Positions 1-5,903 of a stretch of 6,166 bases of DNA are shown piece by piece (within the stretch, counting starts at the first letter, position 1; each line of letters begins with the position of its first letter). Source of the DNA: Sphingomonas sp. (GTDB lineage Bacteria > Pseudomonadota > Alphaproteobacteria > Sphingomonadales > Sphingomonadaceae); the NCBI GenBank assembly GCA_021154945.1, contig JAJNQF010000258.1, forward strand, positions 1-6,166, given 5' to 3'. The notes below the pieces were generated by a model, which worked only from the letters and a program-made list of their open reading frames with translations, ran no database searches and had not been told where the DNA came from. The position numbers were made by a program, and so were the translations under genes.

Positions 1-945
1 GCTCGAGGGGCCGGGATGCTCGGAGCCCTTCGCCGTGGCGATCACGTACGACACTTGTGGCAGTCGCCCGGCGAGCACGTCGGCGCGCAATACGTCGAGC
101 CCGCGCGTCGTCAACGCGCGCTCGCGCAATGCCGAGTCCCCGCCACCCCGGTGCGCGTCGCGAAACGCGGCGAACCCGACCAGCGGGTTGTCGGTGAAAT
201 TGTCCGCCATGTCCTGGTAGATGCGCCAGTCGACGCCCTTCGCCTGCAATCGCTCGACCACCGTCGTCCAGCGGTACGGTTCGGGGTTGCCGCCATCCTC
301 GGCGAAGCTGTCGTGCGAATTGCCGATCGCCGGACCGCCCTTGGTGCCGCCGGGATCGTTGGTCCCGCTCCACAGGAACAGCCGGTTGGTGTTGGTGCCG
401 GTCTGGACCGAGCAATGATACGCGTCGCAGACCGTGAACGCCTCGGCGAGCGCGAACTGGAACGGGATGTCCTCGCGCCGGTAATAGCCCATCGCGCGCT
501 GGCTCTTCGCCTCGGGCCAGTGCGCCATCCGCCCCTCGTCCCAGCCGCGCTGCGCATCGGGCCAGCTGTGCGGCGTGCCCTCCATCCGCATCAGGTCGAA
601 ATTCGTGCGCGTCGCAAGATGGAACGGCGACACGGTGCGCGCGCCGCCCGGGGCCGTCCGGTCGCGCTGATACCAGACCGGTGCCGGCTTCGTCGCATCG
701 GACTCCGCGGGAACGGGGATCGGCAAGCGATCGGCGAACCCGCGAACACCGCGGAGCGACCCGAAATAATGATCGAAGCCGCGATTTTCCTGCATCAGGA
801 TGACGACGTGCTCGACATCCATGATCGACCCCGTCTTCACGTCGGGCGCGATCGCCGCCGCCCGCGCGATCGCCGCGGGAAACGCGGACAGCGCCGCCCC
901 GGTAAGGCCGGCACCGAGTAGCGTACGGCGAGAGACATCAGTCAT
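1..945 (-). CDS. Phosphocholine-specific phospholipase C, N-terminal part (cut by the window edge)
   Basis: This gene encodes an exported phospholipase C of the acid phosphatase AcpA/PlcH-PlcN superfamily, which cleaves phosphatidylcholine-type lipids into diacylglycerol and a phosphorylated head group. Read on the minus strand from ATG at 945, 315 codons are present and the frame is still open at base 1; relatives have roughly 700 residues, so more than half is missing. Visible landmarks: a Tat-type signal SRRTLLG at residues 5-11, followed by an Ala-rich hydrophobic stretch to about residue 31; the family active-site block EHVVILMQENRGFDHYFGSL at 45-64, in which E53/N54 are the expected metal ligands; TPHSW at 124-128; and TGTNTNR at 182-188, where the nucleophilic Thr/Ser is expected (probably T184, by analogy). 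SEHPGPSS at the cut end is also typical of the family. The start is set by the twin-arginine signal, although the ribosome site is weak. The gene lies 88 bp downstream of the receptor gene on the same strand and is probably co-transcribed with it. The enzyme class is secure; the exact lipid substrate (phosphatidylcholine or sphingomyelin) is not. Confidence 0.93.
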   Translation of the reverse strand, partial: MTDVSRRTLLGAGLTGAALSAFPAAIARAAAIAPDVKTGSIMDVEHVVILMQENRGFDHYFGSLRGVRGFADRLPIPVPAESDATKPAPVWYQRDRTAPGGARTVSPFHLATRTNFDLMRMEGTPHSWPDAQRGWDEGRMAHWPEAKSQRAMGYYRREDIPFQFALAEAFTVCDAYHCSVQTGTNTNRLFLWSGTNDPGGTKGGPAIGNSHDSFAEDGGNPEPYRWTTVVERLQAKGVDWRIYQDMADNFTDNPLVGFAAFRDAHRGGGDSALRERALTTRGLDVLRADVLAGRLPQVSYVIATAKGSEHPGPSS

Positions 946-967
946 CGGGCAACCCACAGGTGAAGAA

Positions 968-995
968 CATGGTCCGCAAACGCACGCGGACCATG
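968..995 (-). terminator. Perfect 10-bp hairpin in the receptor-phospholipase gap (terminator or attenuator candidate)
   Basis: CATGGTCCGC at 968-977 and GCGGACCATG at 986-995 are perfect inverted repeats around an 8-base loop. The hairpin follows the receptor stop codon on the minus strand and ends 22 bases before the phospholipase ATG. The bases after the stem (TTCTTCACC on the minus strand) are only partly T-rich, so this is at best a weak Rho-independent terminator. It may instead reduce readthrough into the phospholipase gene, shield the receptor mRNA 3' end, or mask the phospholipase ribosome site. Confidence 0.45.
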
Positions 996-1000
996 CCCAT

Positions 1001-1049
1001 TTCGGATCAGAAGTCGAGCGACCCCTTTTCGGATCAGAAGTCGAGCGAC
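1001..1049 (-). repeat. 27-bp tandem duplication covering the receptor gene's last codons
   Basis: A 22-base stretch occurs twice without mismatch, at 1001-1022 and 1028-1049, giving a 27-base period. The 1028-1049 copy holds the true 3' end of the receptor gene, coding for the final Ser-Leu-Asp-Phe and the TGA at 1034-1036. The second copy lies just after the stop. Because 27 is a multiple of three, it repeats the same codons and a second TGA (1007-1009) in the same frame. Slipped-strand duplication is the simplest origin. Confidence 0.9.
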
Positions 1050-3445
1050 AGCGACGCGGTCACGGTCCGCGGCGTGCCGAGAAATGCAGAGCCGCCATCG
1101 GCGCTCGACAGATAGCGTTCGTCGGTCAGGTTGGTCGCCTGCACCGTGAACGACACCCCCTTCAGTTGCTCGCTCACCGCCTCCAGATCGGCGCCGACAT
1201 AGCCGCTCACCAGCGTGAAGCTGCCGGCCTGCGCCTTGCCCTGCGTATCGATGTTGCGGTCGCCGACGAACTTGGTGGCGATGCCGGCCTTGAAGAACGA
1301 CTTCTTATAGTCCGCCGAGACCACCCACATGGTCCGCGGCGAATTGATCACCTGCTGGCCGGGCGTCACGCCGACGTCGGCATCCTGTGCGGCGTCGCCG
1401 GTGCCGATATACGTCGCGTGGTTGTAGGTGAAGCTGCCCGACAAGGTCAGCGGCGGCAGCACGCGGTAGGCGAGCGCCGCCTCGATGCCGCGGCTCTTCA
1501 CCCCGCCGACGTTCAGATAGACGCTGTCCTGCTGTTCCAGATAGTCGATCCCGGTGACGAGGTTCGACGAGATCGAGACGATCTGGTTCTTGAACTTGAT
1601 GTCGTAGCCGGTCAGCGATGCCTGGACGCGGCCGGTATTGTAGCGTGCGCCGATCTCGATGTTGTTGGCGGTTTCCGGCCGCAGGTTGCGGATCGTCTCG
1701 GGCGGCTGGCCGAGCGGGCCGTTGCCGATCGCCGCAAAGTTCTGCGAATAGCCGGCGAACATCTCCAGGCCCTGGAGCGGCGTCGCATAGGTCAGGCCGG
1801 CGTTGATCAGCGGATCGGAATGCGACTGGATCGACGTCGCGCTCAAATTCCCGAGCAGTTCGGTGCGGCTCTGGTCGAGGAAGAACTGCTTGACGCCGAG
1901 GCGTGCGGTGACCGGACCATAGGTCACCGCGTCCTCGGCATAATACATCACCTCGTCGAGCCCATAGTCGGTGCTGAACTGCACGTAATAGGGCGTGCCG
2001 TCGAACGCCGGACCGACCCGCGCGTTGGTGATCTTGTGCCAGTCGCGAAGTTGGTTGGCGCGGCTATGCTCGAACCAGAATCCGGCGCGGAACTGGTTCT
2101 GGACCACGCCGAAGTCATGCTGCCAATCGACGTCGCTCGTGACGCCCATACGGTCGTTCTTGTAGTGGGTGTGGCGGTACGACATGACCGGCGTCGCGTC
2201 GGACGCGTAGCAGGCAGGCGAATAATCCGCGGGTACGCCGCTGGTGCCGACGCAGCCGGCGGTCATGGTCGCGGCCGCACCGGCGGGCGTGACGAAGTAG
2301 ATTTGGCCGAGCGCGTCGCTGCCGCGCACGGTCGGGCCGCCGACAAATTCGCTTTCGGGATTGCCGCTGCCGTCGTTGCGGACATCGACCAGGTACGGCG
2401 GCGCGAAATCGCCGCGGCCGCGCATCCGGTGGTAATAGCCCGCCACCTGCAGCTTCACTTCGCCGACCTCGGTACGCGCCTTCAGGTACCCGAACAGGTT
2501 CTTCCGCAGCGCGCGCGACGTCGAGCGATAGGCCTGGTCGACATACGGCAAGCCTGTCCAAATGTCGGTATAGGCATCGTGGTTCGGATCGTTCGCGAAC
2601 TGCGCGGGCGATACCGATCCGAACTCGGACTCGTCGGCATCGTCGTACGAGACGAAGCCGGTCAGATCGACCGTACCGACACGACTGAGCACCTTAGCGT
2701 CCAAATGGTCACGGCTGGTCTTGCCCGATCCGCCGATCCAGTCGCGGACGCGCGAGGTCGACGCGCTGACATAGGCGGTCGTATTCGGTGCGATGGTGCC
2801 GGTATCGCCGCGCACATAGAATTTGCGCGCCCCGAAGTCGCCGCCCGCCGCCGTGAAGCGCAATCGGCTGTCCGCGGTCGGATCGGAGGTCACGTAATCC
2901 AGCGTCGCGCCGAGCGCCTCGTTCGAGCGCGACGAGATGTCGGCGGTGCCCTGCGACACGTTGACGGTCTTCAGGTCGAGCACGTCGATATACCGGTTGG
3001 CGCGCGATCCGCCGCCATAGCCCGACCCGCCGTTCGGCAGGCCGTCGATCGTCGAGCCGATCTGCTGGCCACCGCCGCCGCCGCTGTTGAAGCCGCGGAT
3101 GCTGATCGAGGTCGCCCAGTCGGACGAGCCGAACGCATCGCCCTCGCCCACGAACACGCCGGGCAGTTCGTTGATGACGTCGTTGACGCTGGACAACGCG
3201 GACTGCCGCTCGATCATCGGCGCAGTCACGCGGGTGTTCGCAAATGCCGTGGATTGCCCCGTCACGACGATCTCGTCGCTGCGCGGCTGTTCCGCGTCGC
3301 CTGTCTGCGCCGCGGCCGGCACGGTGGTCGGCACGGTGGTCGGTGCCGCGTCCGGCATCGGGGCCGGCGTTTCCGTCGTCTGCGCATGTGCGTTCGTCGA
3401 TGCCACGATCGCGAGGATCGCAGCCCCCATCATCCACTTGGTCAT
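1034..3445 (-). CDS. TonB-dependent outer-membrane receptor
   Basis: This is a complete 803-residue TonB-dependent transporter that would carry a ligand over the outer membrane using TonB/ExbBD energy. A signal peptide spans residues 1-21 (MTKWMMGAAI..., cleavage likely after AHA). A Pro/Thr/Ala-rich periplasmic linker follows (22-56), then a TonB box DEIVVTG at 57-63. The plug runs from about 64 to 185, with SISIRGFN at 113-120 and IDGLPNGG at 133-140. The rest is a beta-barrel ending in the terminal Phe expected of a BamA-inserted porin (SLSLDF). C398 and C412 may form a disulfide in an extracellular loop. The ATG at 3445 is chosen over one at 3505 because a strong AGGGGAAG sits 5 bases ahead and a proper signal peptide begins there. 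A Pho-box-like repeat lies about 64 bp upstream, pointing towards this gene, and the phospholipase gene follows 88 bp downstream. The plug has an unusually Gly-rich segment (SGGGGGQQ at 121-128, then GGSGYGGG). The ligand cannot be read from the sequence; phosphate-ester or phospholipid-derived compounds are an inference from context. Confidence 0.95.
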   Translation of the reverse strand: MTKWMMGAAILAIVASTNAHAQTTETPAPMPDAAPTTVPTTVPAAAQTGDAEQPRSDEIVVTGQSTAFANTRVTAPMIERQSALSSVNDVINELPGVFVGEGDAFGSSDWATSISIRGFNSGGGGGQQIGSTIDGLPNGGSGYGGGSRANRYIDVLDLKTVNVSQGTADISSRSNEALGATLDYVTSDPTADSRLRFTAAGGDFGARKFYVRGDTGTIAPNTTAYVSASTSRVRDWIGGSGKTSRDHLDAKVLSRVGTVDLTGFVSYDDADESEFGSVSPAQFANDPNHDAYTDIWTGLPYVDQAYRSTSRALRKNLFGYLKARTEVGEVKLQVAGYYHRMRGRGDFAPPYLVDVRNDGSGNPESEFVGGPTVRGSDALGQIYFVTPAGAAATMTAGCVGTSGVPADYSPACYASDATPVMSYRHTHYKNDRMGVTSDVDWQHDFGVVQNQFRAGFWFEHSRANQLRDWHKITNARVGPAFDGTPYYVQFSTDYGLDEVMYYAEDAVTYGPVTARLGVKQFFLDQSRTELLGNLSATSIQSHSDPLINAGLTYATPLQGLEMFAGYSQNFAAIGNGPLGQPPETIRNLRPETANNIEIGARYNTGRVQASLTGYDIKFKNQIVSISSNLVTGIDYLEQQDSVYLNVGGVKSRGIEAALAYRVLPPLTLSGSFTYNHATYIGTGDAAQDADVGVTPGQQVINSPRTMWVVSADYKKSFFKAGIATKFVGDRNIDTQGKAQAGSFTLVSGYVGADLEAVSEQLKGVSFTVQATNLTDERYLSSADGGSAFLGTPRTVTASLSLDF
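3318..3341 (-). repeat. Two tandem 12-bp units in the receptor's linker
   Basis: GGCACGGTGGTC is present twice in perfect tandem (3318-3329 and 3330-3341), followed by a partial third unit. On the coding strand each unit adds a Thr/Val/Pro block, giving TTVPTTVP in the linker between signal peptide and TonB box. Unit number could vary between strains without breaking the frame. Confidence 0.7.
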
Positions 3446-3450
3446 GTCGT

Positions 3451-3458
3451 CTTCCCCT
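3451..3458 (-). promoter_or_regulatory. Ribosome binding site that fixes the receptor start
   Basis: On the minus strand AGGGGAAG stands 5 bases ahead of the ATG at 3445. No comparable site precedes the in-frame ATG at 3505, and that longer version would place 20 polar residues before the signal peptide. Confidence 0.8.
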
Positions 3459-3478
3459 GCCGCGGTCCGAATTTCGCC

Positions 3479-3499
3479 GGGCATCCCGTACCGATGCCC
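3479..3499. promoter_or_regulatory. 7-bp-arm palindrome, candidate repressor operator
   Basis: GGGCATC (3479-3485) and GATGCCC (3493-3499) are perfect inverted repeats around a 7-base centre, 33 bp upstream of the receptor ATG. The site falls where the -10 region and transcription start would lie if the upstream Pho-like box drives the promoter. A dimeric repressor there would block the receptor operon, and the divergent DeoR-family regulator is the obvious candidate. It could alternatively form a hairpin in the 5' leader. Confidence 0.45.
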
Positions 3500-3508
3500 T
3501 TGCAAGCG

Positions 3509-3530
3509 CGGTGTGACATGGCTGTGACAT
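3509..3530 (-). promoter_or_regulatory. Pho-box-like direct repeat upstream of the receptor gene
   Basis: On the minus strand ATGTCACAGCC (3530-3520) is followed directly by ATGTCACACCG (3519-3509): two 7-base repeats ATGTCAC with 4-base spacers, an 11-bp period. The known PhoB box is a direct repeat of CTGTCAT/C with 4-base spacing, so the TGTCA core and the period both match; position 1 of each half differs (A for C). The orientation and a distance of about 64 bp to the receptor ATG fit PhoB activation of that gene. On the plus strand the same bases are two TGTGACAT copies 11 bp apart, so a different regulator acting on the divergent gene cannot be excluded. Confidence 0.6.
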
Positions 3531-3553
3531 TATGTGGATATGGTTGGTATTTT
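3524..3553 (+). promoter_or_regulatory. Weak candidate promoter for the DeoR-family regulator
   Basis: GTGACA (3524-3529) and TATTTT (3548-3553), 18 bases apart, resemble -35 and -10 elements on the plus strand, about 55 bp ahead of the regulator's GTG. The -35 lies inside the Pho-like repeat, so binding there could also affect the regulator gene. The match is modest. Confidence 0.25.
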
Positions 3554-3595
3554 GTGGCTTGTGCAGGACGGGAGATGCGGAGAAACAGGCGTGAC

Positions 3596-3603
3596 AGGAG
3601 AAG
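3596..3603 (+). promoter_or_regulatory. Ribosome binding site that fixes the regulator start
   Basis: AGGAGAAG ends 5 bases before the GTG at 3609. It selects this GTG over the in-frame ATG at 3534 and GTG at 3591, neither of which has a comparable site. Confidence 0.75.
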
Positions 3604-3608
3604 CCTCA

Positions 3609-4367
3609 GTGACGCAGTCGGATCGTATCGCCAGTCTGGTCGCGTTGCTCGAAGCGCGAGGATCGTGTTCGATCACGATGCTCGCCGATCACTTCGCAGT
3701 GTCGGACGAGACGATCCGGCGCGACGTGCGCCAACTCGAGGCGAGCGGTCGCGCGTACAAGGTGCATGGCGGGGTCAAGCTTCCCGACAATCGGCTGGAG
3801 GCGCCGTACCGGCTGCGGATGCAGGCCCAGGCGGATGCAAAGCAGGCGATCGCGCGCCGTGCCGCAACGCTGATCGAGGACGGGATGACCGTGCTGGTCG
3901 ATTCGGGCACCACCTCGTGCTGGGTCGCACGCGCGCTCGCCGATCGGCGACGACTGACGATCGTCACGAACAACCTGGAGGTGGCGGGCGACATGCTCGG
4001 TCGCGACGGGATCCGCGTCTTCCTGGCCGGCGGCGCGGTCAACGTCGATTACCGCGCGACGTTCGACGCGGAGGCGATCCGGTATTCGCGCGGCTTCTCG
4101 CCCGACGCGACGATCCTGTCGATGGGCGCGATCGAGGCCAAGCGCGGCTTCATGGATTTCGAACCCGACGAGGCCGCCTACAAACGCGCGCTGCTCGATG
4201 GCGCGCGCCGGGTGATCGTCGTCGCCGACGCGGAAAAGTTCGACCGCGCCGGCACCGTCCATGTCGCCGACTTCGCGCAGGTCCACGACCTCGTCACCGA
4301 CCTGCCCGCGCCGCCGGTGATCGCCGATGCCGCCACCCGCGCTGGCGTCCGGCTCCACACCGTCTGA
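3609..4367 (+). CDS. DeoR/GlpR-family transcriptional regulator
   Basis: This 252-residue protein has the usual length and build of DeoR-family repressors, which bind DNA as oligomers and release it when a phosphorylated sugar or related metabolite binds. The N-terminal winged helix-turn-helix covers about residues 5-57, with the family's recognition segment VSDETIRRDVRQLE at 31-44 and the wing KVHGG at 51-55. The C-terminal sensor domain shows DSGTT at 98-102, TNN at 120-122, AGGAV at 140-144, GAIEAKRGF at 173-181 and ADAEKF at 206-211, all at expected places for the phosphate-binding pocket. The GTG start follows a good Shine-Dalgarno and gives an N-terminus aligning with relatives (xTQSDRIASLV). 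It is transcribed away from the receptor-phospholipase pair across a 163-bp shared control region and converges on the membrane-protein gene 6 bp beyond its stop. Divergent placement suggests it controls the receptor operon, itself, or both. The effector is unknown; GlpR-like sensing of glycerol phosphate would suit the phospholipase neighbour but is inference. Confidence 0.93.
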   Translation: MTQSDRIASLVALLEARGSCSITMLADHFAVSDETIRRDVRQLEASGRAYKVHGGVKLPDNRLEAPYRLRMQAQADAKQAIARRAATLIEDGMTVLVDSGTTSCWVARALADRRRLTIVTNNLEVAGDMLGRDGIRVFLAGGAVNVDYRATFDAEAIRYSRGFSPDATILSMGAIEAKRGFMDFEPDEAAYKRALLDGARRVIVVADAEKFDRAGTVHVADFAQVHDLVTDLPAPPVIADAATRAGVRLHTV

Positions 4368-4373
4368 GCGCCC

Positions 4374-5669
4374 TCACCGCAGCGGCGGATGGCGAACGAA
4401 CCAGAATGCCGAGACAAAGGTCAGCACCAGCAACGCGGCGCCGGTCAGCACGCCGGCATCGAGGAACAGCCCGAGCCAGTCCCGCCCGGGCGCGGTCGTG
4501 CTCCGCATGAGCAACAGACCGATGCTGCCCGAATAGCCGAACGCGTCCGCCAGATAGATCAGGAATCCCGCGGTGCCAGGCGACGGACTCGCGGCCATGA
4601 TGCGGTCGAATAGGATCGCGCTGAACGGGGCATAAGCGAGGTAGATACCGACGCCGGTCAGGATCATGCCGGTCACCGGCCCGATCGCCCCTGCGCGCAA
4701 CGCCAGCATCGATCCGCCAAGGATCACGGCGCCCGCCATGATGACGCCGTGGATCGTGACCACCGCATACCGGTTGTCGCGCACCAGCCCCAGCATCGCC
4801 AGGCCGAGCAGCACGATCACCGCCACGGGCACCTCCGTCGCCACGTACAGCGCAGGCGTCGCCGGGTGATCGAGCGCGATCCACAGTTCGGGCGCGAAAT
4901 TGTCGCGCAGGTCGCGAAGTGCCGCCAGCATCGTGTAGCCCGCAACCAAAGCGGTCACCGGCACCCAATGCCGCTTCAGATAGGCGCGCCGTGCCGTCGC
5001 ATCCATCGGACCGCGAACGCCTCTCGCCTTCGAGTCCGCGACGTCCGGCGGTGGGGATCGGGCAAGCGCCGCCATGCCGGCCAGCAGCAGCGGCGTGAAG
5101 ATCAGCCCGGTCAGTGCCGGCATCCAGAACGCGCCGACGCCGTGCACCAGCAACAGGCTCCCGACCGATCGCGTCGCGCCCGACGACAGGATGAAGCTTG
5201 CGGTCAGGATCGACGCCAGCACCTCCGAGTTGCGCCGCCCCTCCAGATAGCTGAACACCAGCCCCCAGATCATCCCGAGCGGCAACCCGTTCAGCAGCAT
5301 CGCCAGCGGGCCAAACCGGGCGGGCAAAAGCGCCAGCAGCAACAACGCCGCCCACGCCGCGCCGATCAGCGACAGAATCAGGCGCGTGCGATGCTCCGGC
5401 CGATGAACCGATACGACATGCACGCCGATCATCTTGGACAGCGCATAGCCGACCGCCTGCGACAGGATCAGCGCCGTCTTGTAGTCGAGCCCGGCGAACA
5501 CGGCGGGTACGCCATCGAACCCCGCCGCGGCGATTGGCTTGCGAAACCCGTACATCGCAAAATACACGCAGAACGCGGCGATGCCCGGCATGATCGTCAG
5601 CAGCTTGGTCGGGCGCTTGGCCGGTAGCTTGGCGGGGAGGAGTTTCGACGACGGGGACCACGAGTTCAC
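4374..5669 (-). CDS. DUF5690-type, MFS-like inner-membrane protein
   Basis: The 431-residue product is very hydrophobic, with about 12 membrane segments in two halves joined by a polar cytoplasmic loop near residues 203-233, the layout of a major facilitator transporter. I recognise it as the DUF5690 type from the first-helix motif YFAMYGFRKPIAAAGF (36-51), LRDLRDNFAPELW (251-263) in the second half, and GIYLAYAPFSAILFDRIMA (341-359). The FRKP element after helix 1 recalls the YxxRKxF region of organophosphate:phosphate antiporters such as GlpT, so a phosphate-ester substrate is possible but unproven. A Lys/Pro-rich tail with a repeated PAK unit (residues 12-22) precedes helix 1. The start is a GTG at 5669 with no visible Shine-Dalgarno; an upstream in-frame TAG rules out a longer form, and the next ATG (5591) would cut into helix 1. 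The gene converges with the regulator gene (6-bp gap), with no evident terminator between them. Confidence 0.85.
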   Translation of the reverse strand: MNSWSPSSKLLPAKLPAKRPTKLLTIMPGIAAFCVYFAMYGFRKPIAAAGFDGVPAVFAGLDYKTALILSQAVGYALSKMIGVHVVSVHRPEHRTRLILSLIGAAWAALLLLALLPARFGPLAMLLNGLPLGMIWGLVFSYLEGRRNSEVLASILTASFILSSGATRSVGSLLLVHGVGAFWMPALTGLIFTPLLLAGMAALARSPPPDVADSKARGVRGPMDATARRAYLKRHWVPVTALVAGYTMLAALRDLRDNFAPELWIALDHPATPALYVATEVPVAVIVLLGLAMLGLVRDNRYAVVTIHGVIMAGAVILGGSMLALRAGAIGPVTGMILTGVGIYLAYAPFSAILFDRIMAASPSPGTAGFLIYLADAFGYSGSIGLLLMRSTTAPGRDWLGLFLDAGVLTGAALLVLTFVSAFWFVRHPPLR

Positions 5670-5691
5670 CGCCAGTCGCTATGCCAGATAC

Positions 5692-5709
5692 GTTTCACCG
5701 GCGTGACAC
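5692..5709 (-). promoter_or_regulatory. Degenerate Pho-like direct repeat upstream of the DUF5690 gene
   Basis: On the minus strand GTGTCAC (5709-5703) is followed after 4 bases by GTGAAAC (5698-5692), an 11-bp period like the site at 3509-3530. Only the first half has the TGTCA core; the second matches the first at 5 of 7 positions. The site ends 22 bp before the GTG start. A promoter driven from it would give a very short or absent leader, in line with the missing ribosome site. Confidence 0.25.
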
Positions 5710-5836
5710 GGCCCTGGTTCTATCGGGGGAGATCGCCGGCAACCGGTATGATCGCTTGGATGGCGCGAGCACGAAACGCGTCGAAAGCGGCCGCATGATC
5801 GACGCGCACCGCCATCAAGCAAACCGCGCAATCTTA

Positions 5837-5866
5837 TTGATAACGACTTGCATTAGGTTTTCATAC
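5837..5866 (+). promoter_or_regulatory. Candidate promoter for the siderophore-type receptor
   Basis: TTGATA (5837-5842) as -35 and TCATAC (5861-5866) as a weak -10 are 18 bases apart, about 38 bp ahead of the ATG at 5904, in the most AT-rich stretch of the window. An alternative pairing is TTGCAT (5848-5853) with CAATAG (5871-5876), 17 bases apart. Confidence 0.35.
5839..5857 (+). promoter_or_regulatory. Fur-box-like operator
   Basis: GATAACGACTTGCATTAGG matches the classical 19-base Fur box GATAATGATAATCATTATC at 12 positions, including GATAA on the left and CATTA on the right. It overlaps the -35 of the candidate promoter and stands 46 bp before the siderophore-type receptor gene, a normal place for iron-dependent repression. 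The match is imperfect; a related iron regulator such as Irr or RirA cannot be excluded. Confidence 0.45.
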
Positions 5867-5903
5867 GTTCCAATAGTCCGCAAGCGCTACCTGGGGGAAA
5901 CGA

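Noticed and set aside
16..921. A 301-codon open frame on the plus strand opposite the phospholipase gene
   Set aside because: The sequence is Arg/Pro/Ala-rich with no recognisable motif, while the opposite strand gives a clear Tat signal and phospholipase active-site block.
3446..3505. A 20-residue longer start for the receptor at 3505
   Set aside because: It has no ribosome site and would put a polar extension before a good signal peptide; AGGGGAAG precedes the ATG at 3445.
2709..3530. A 273-codon minus-strand open frame inside the receptor gene
   Set aside because: It is a shifted frame of the receptor with Arg/Asp-rich filler and no domain.
3512..3530. TGTGACAT direct repeats read as a CRP/FNR-type site
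   Set aside because: CRP sites are inverted repeats (TGTGA-N6-TCACA). Here both copies face the same way at an 11-bp period, which fits a Pho box better.
3534..3608. A 25-residue longer start for the regulator at the ATG at 3534
   Set aside because: No Shine-Dalgarno precedes it, and the extra residues do not resemble DeoR N-termini, whereas GTG 3609 has both a strong site and the expected alignment.
800..4510. A 1236-codon open frame on the plus strand spanning the receptor and regulator genes
   Set aside because: It lies mainly opposite the well-supported receptor gene, has Arg/Ala/Gly-rich low-complexity sequence without domain motifs, and then overlaps the regulator in another frame. 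Such open frames are normal antisense by-products in GC-rich DNA.
4294..5661. A 455-codon open frame on the minus strand overlapping the DUF5690 gene
   Set aside because: Its product is Arg-rich and non-hydrophobic; the frame at 4374-5669 gives about 12 membrane helices with family motifs.
5710..5830. Search for a small gene or RNA in the 234-bp gap before the siderophore-type receptor
   Set aside because: A 110-codon plus-strand open frame starts at 5681, but it has no good ribosome site, runs through the iron-type promoter region and into the receptor gene in a different frame. No RNA fold or other element was convincing.
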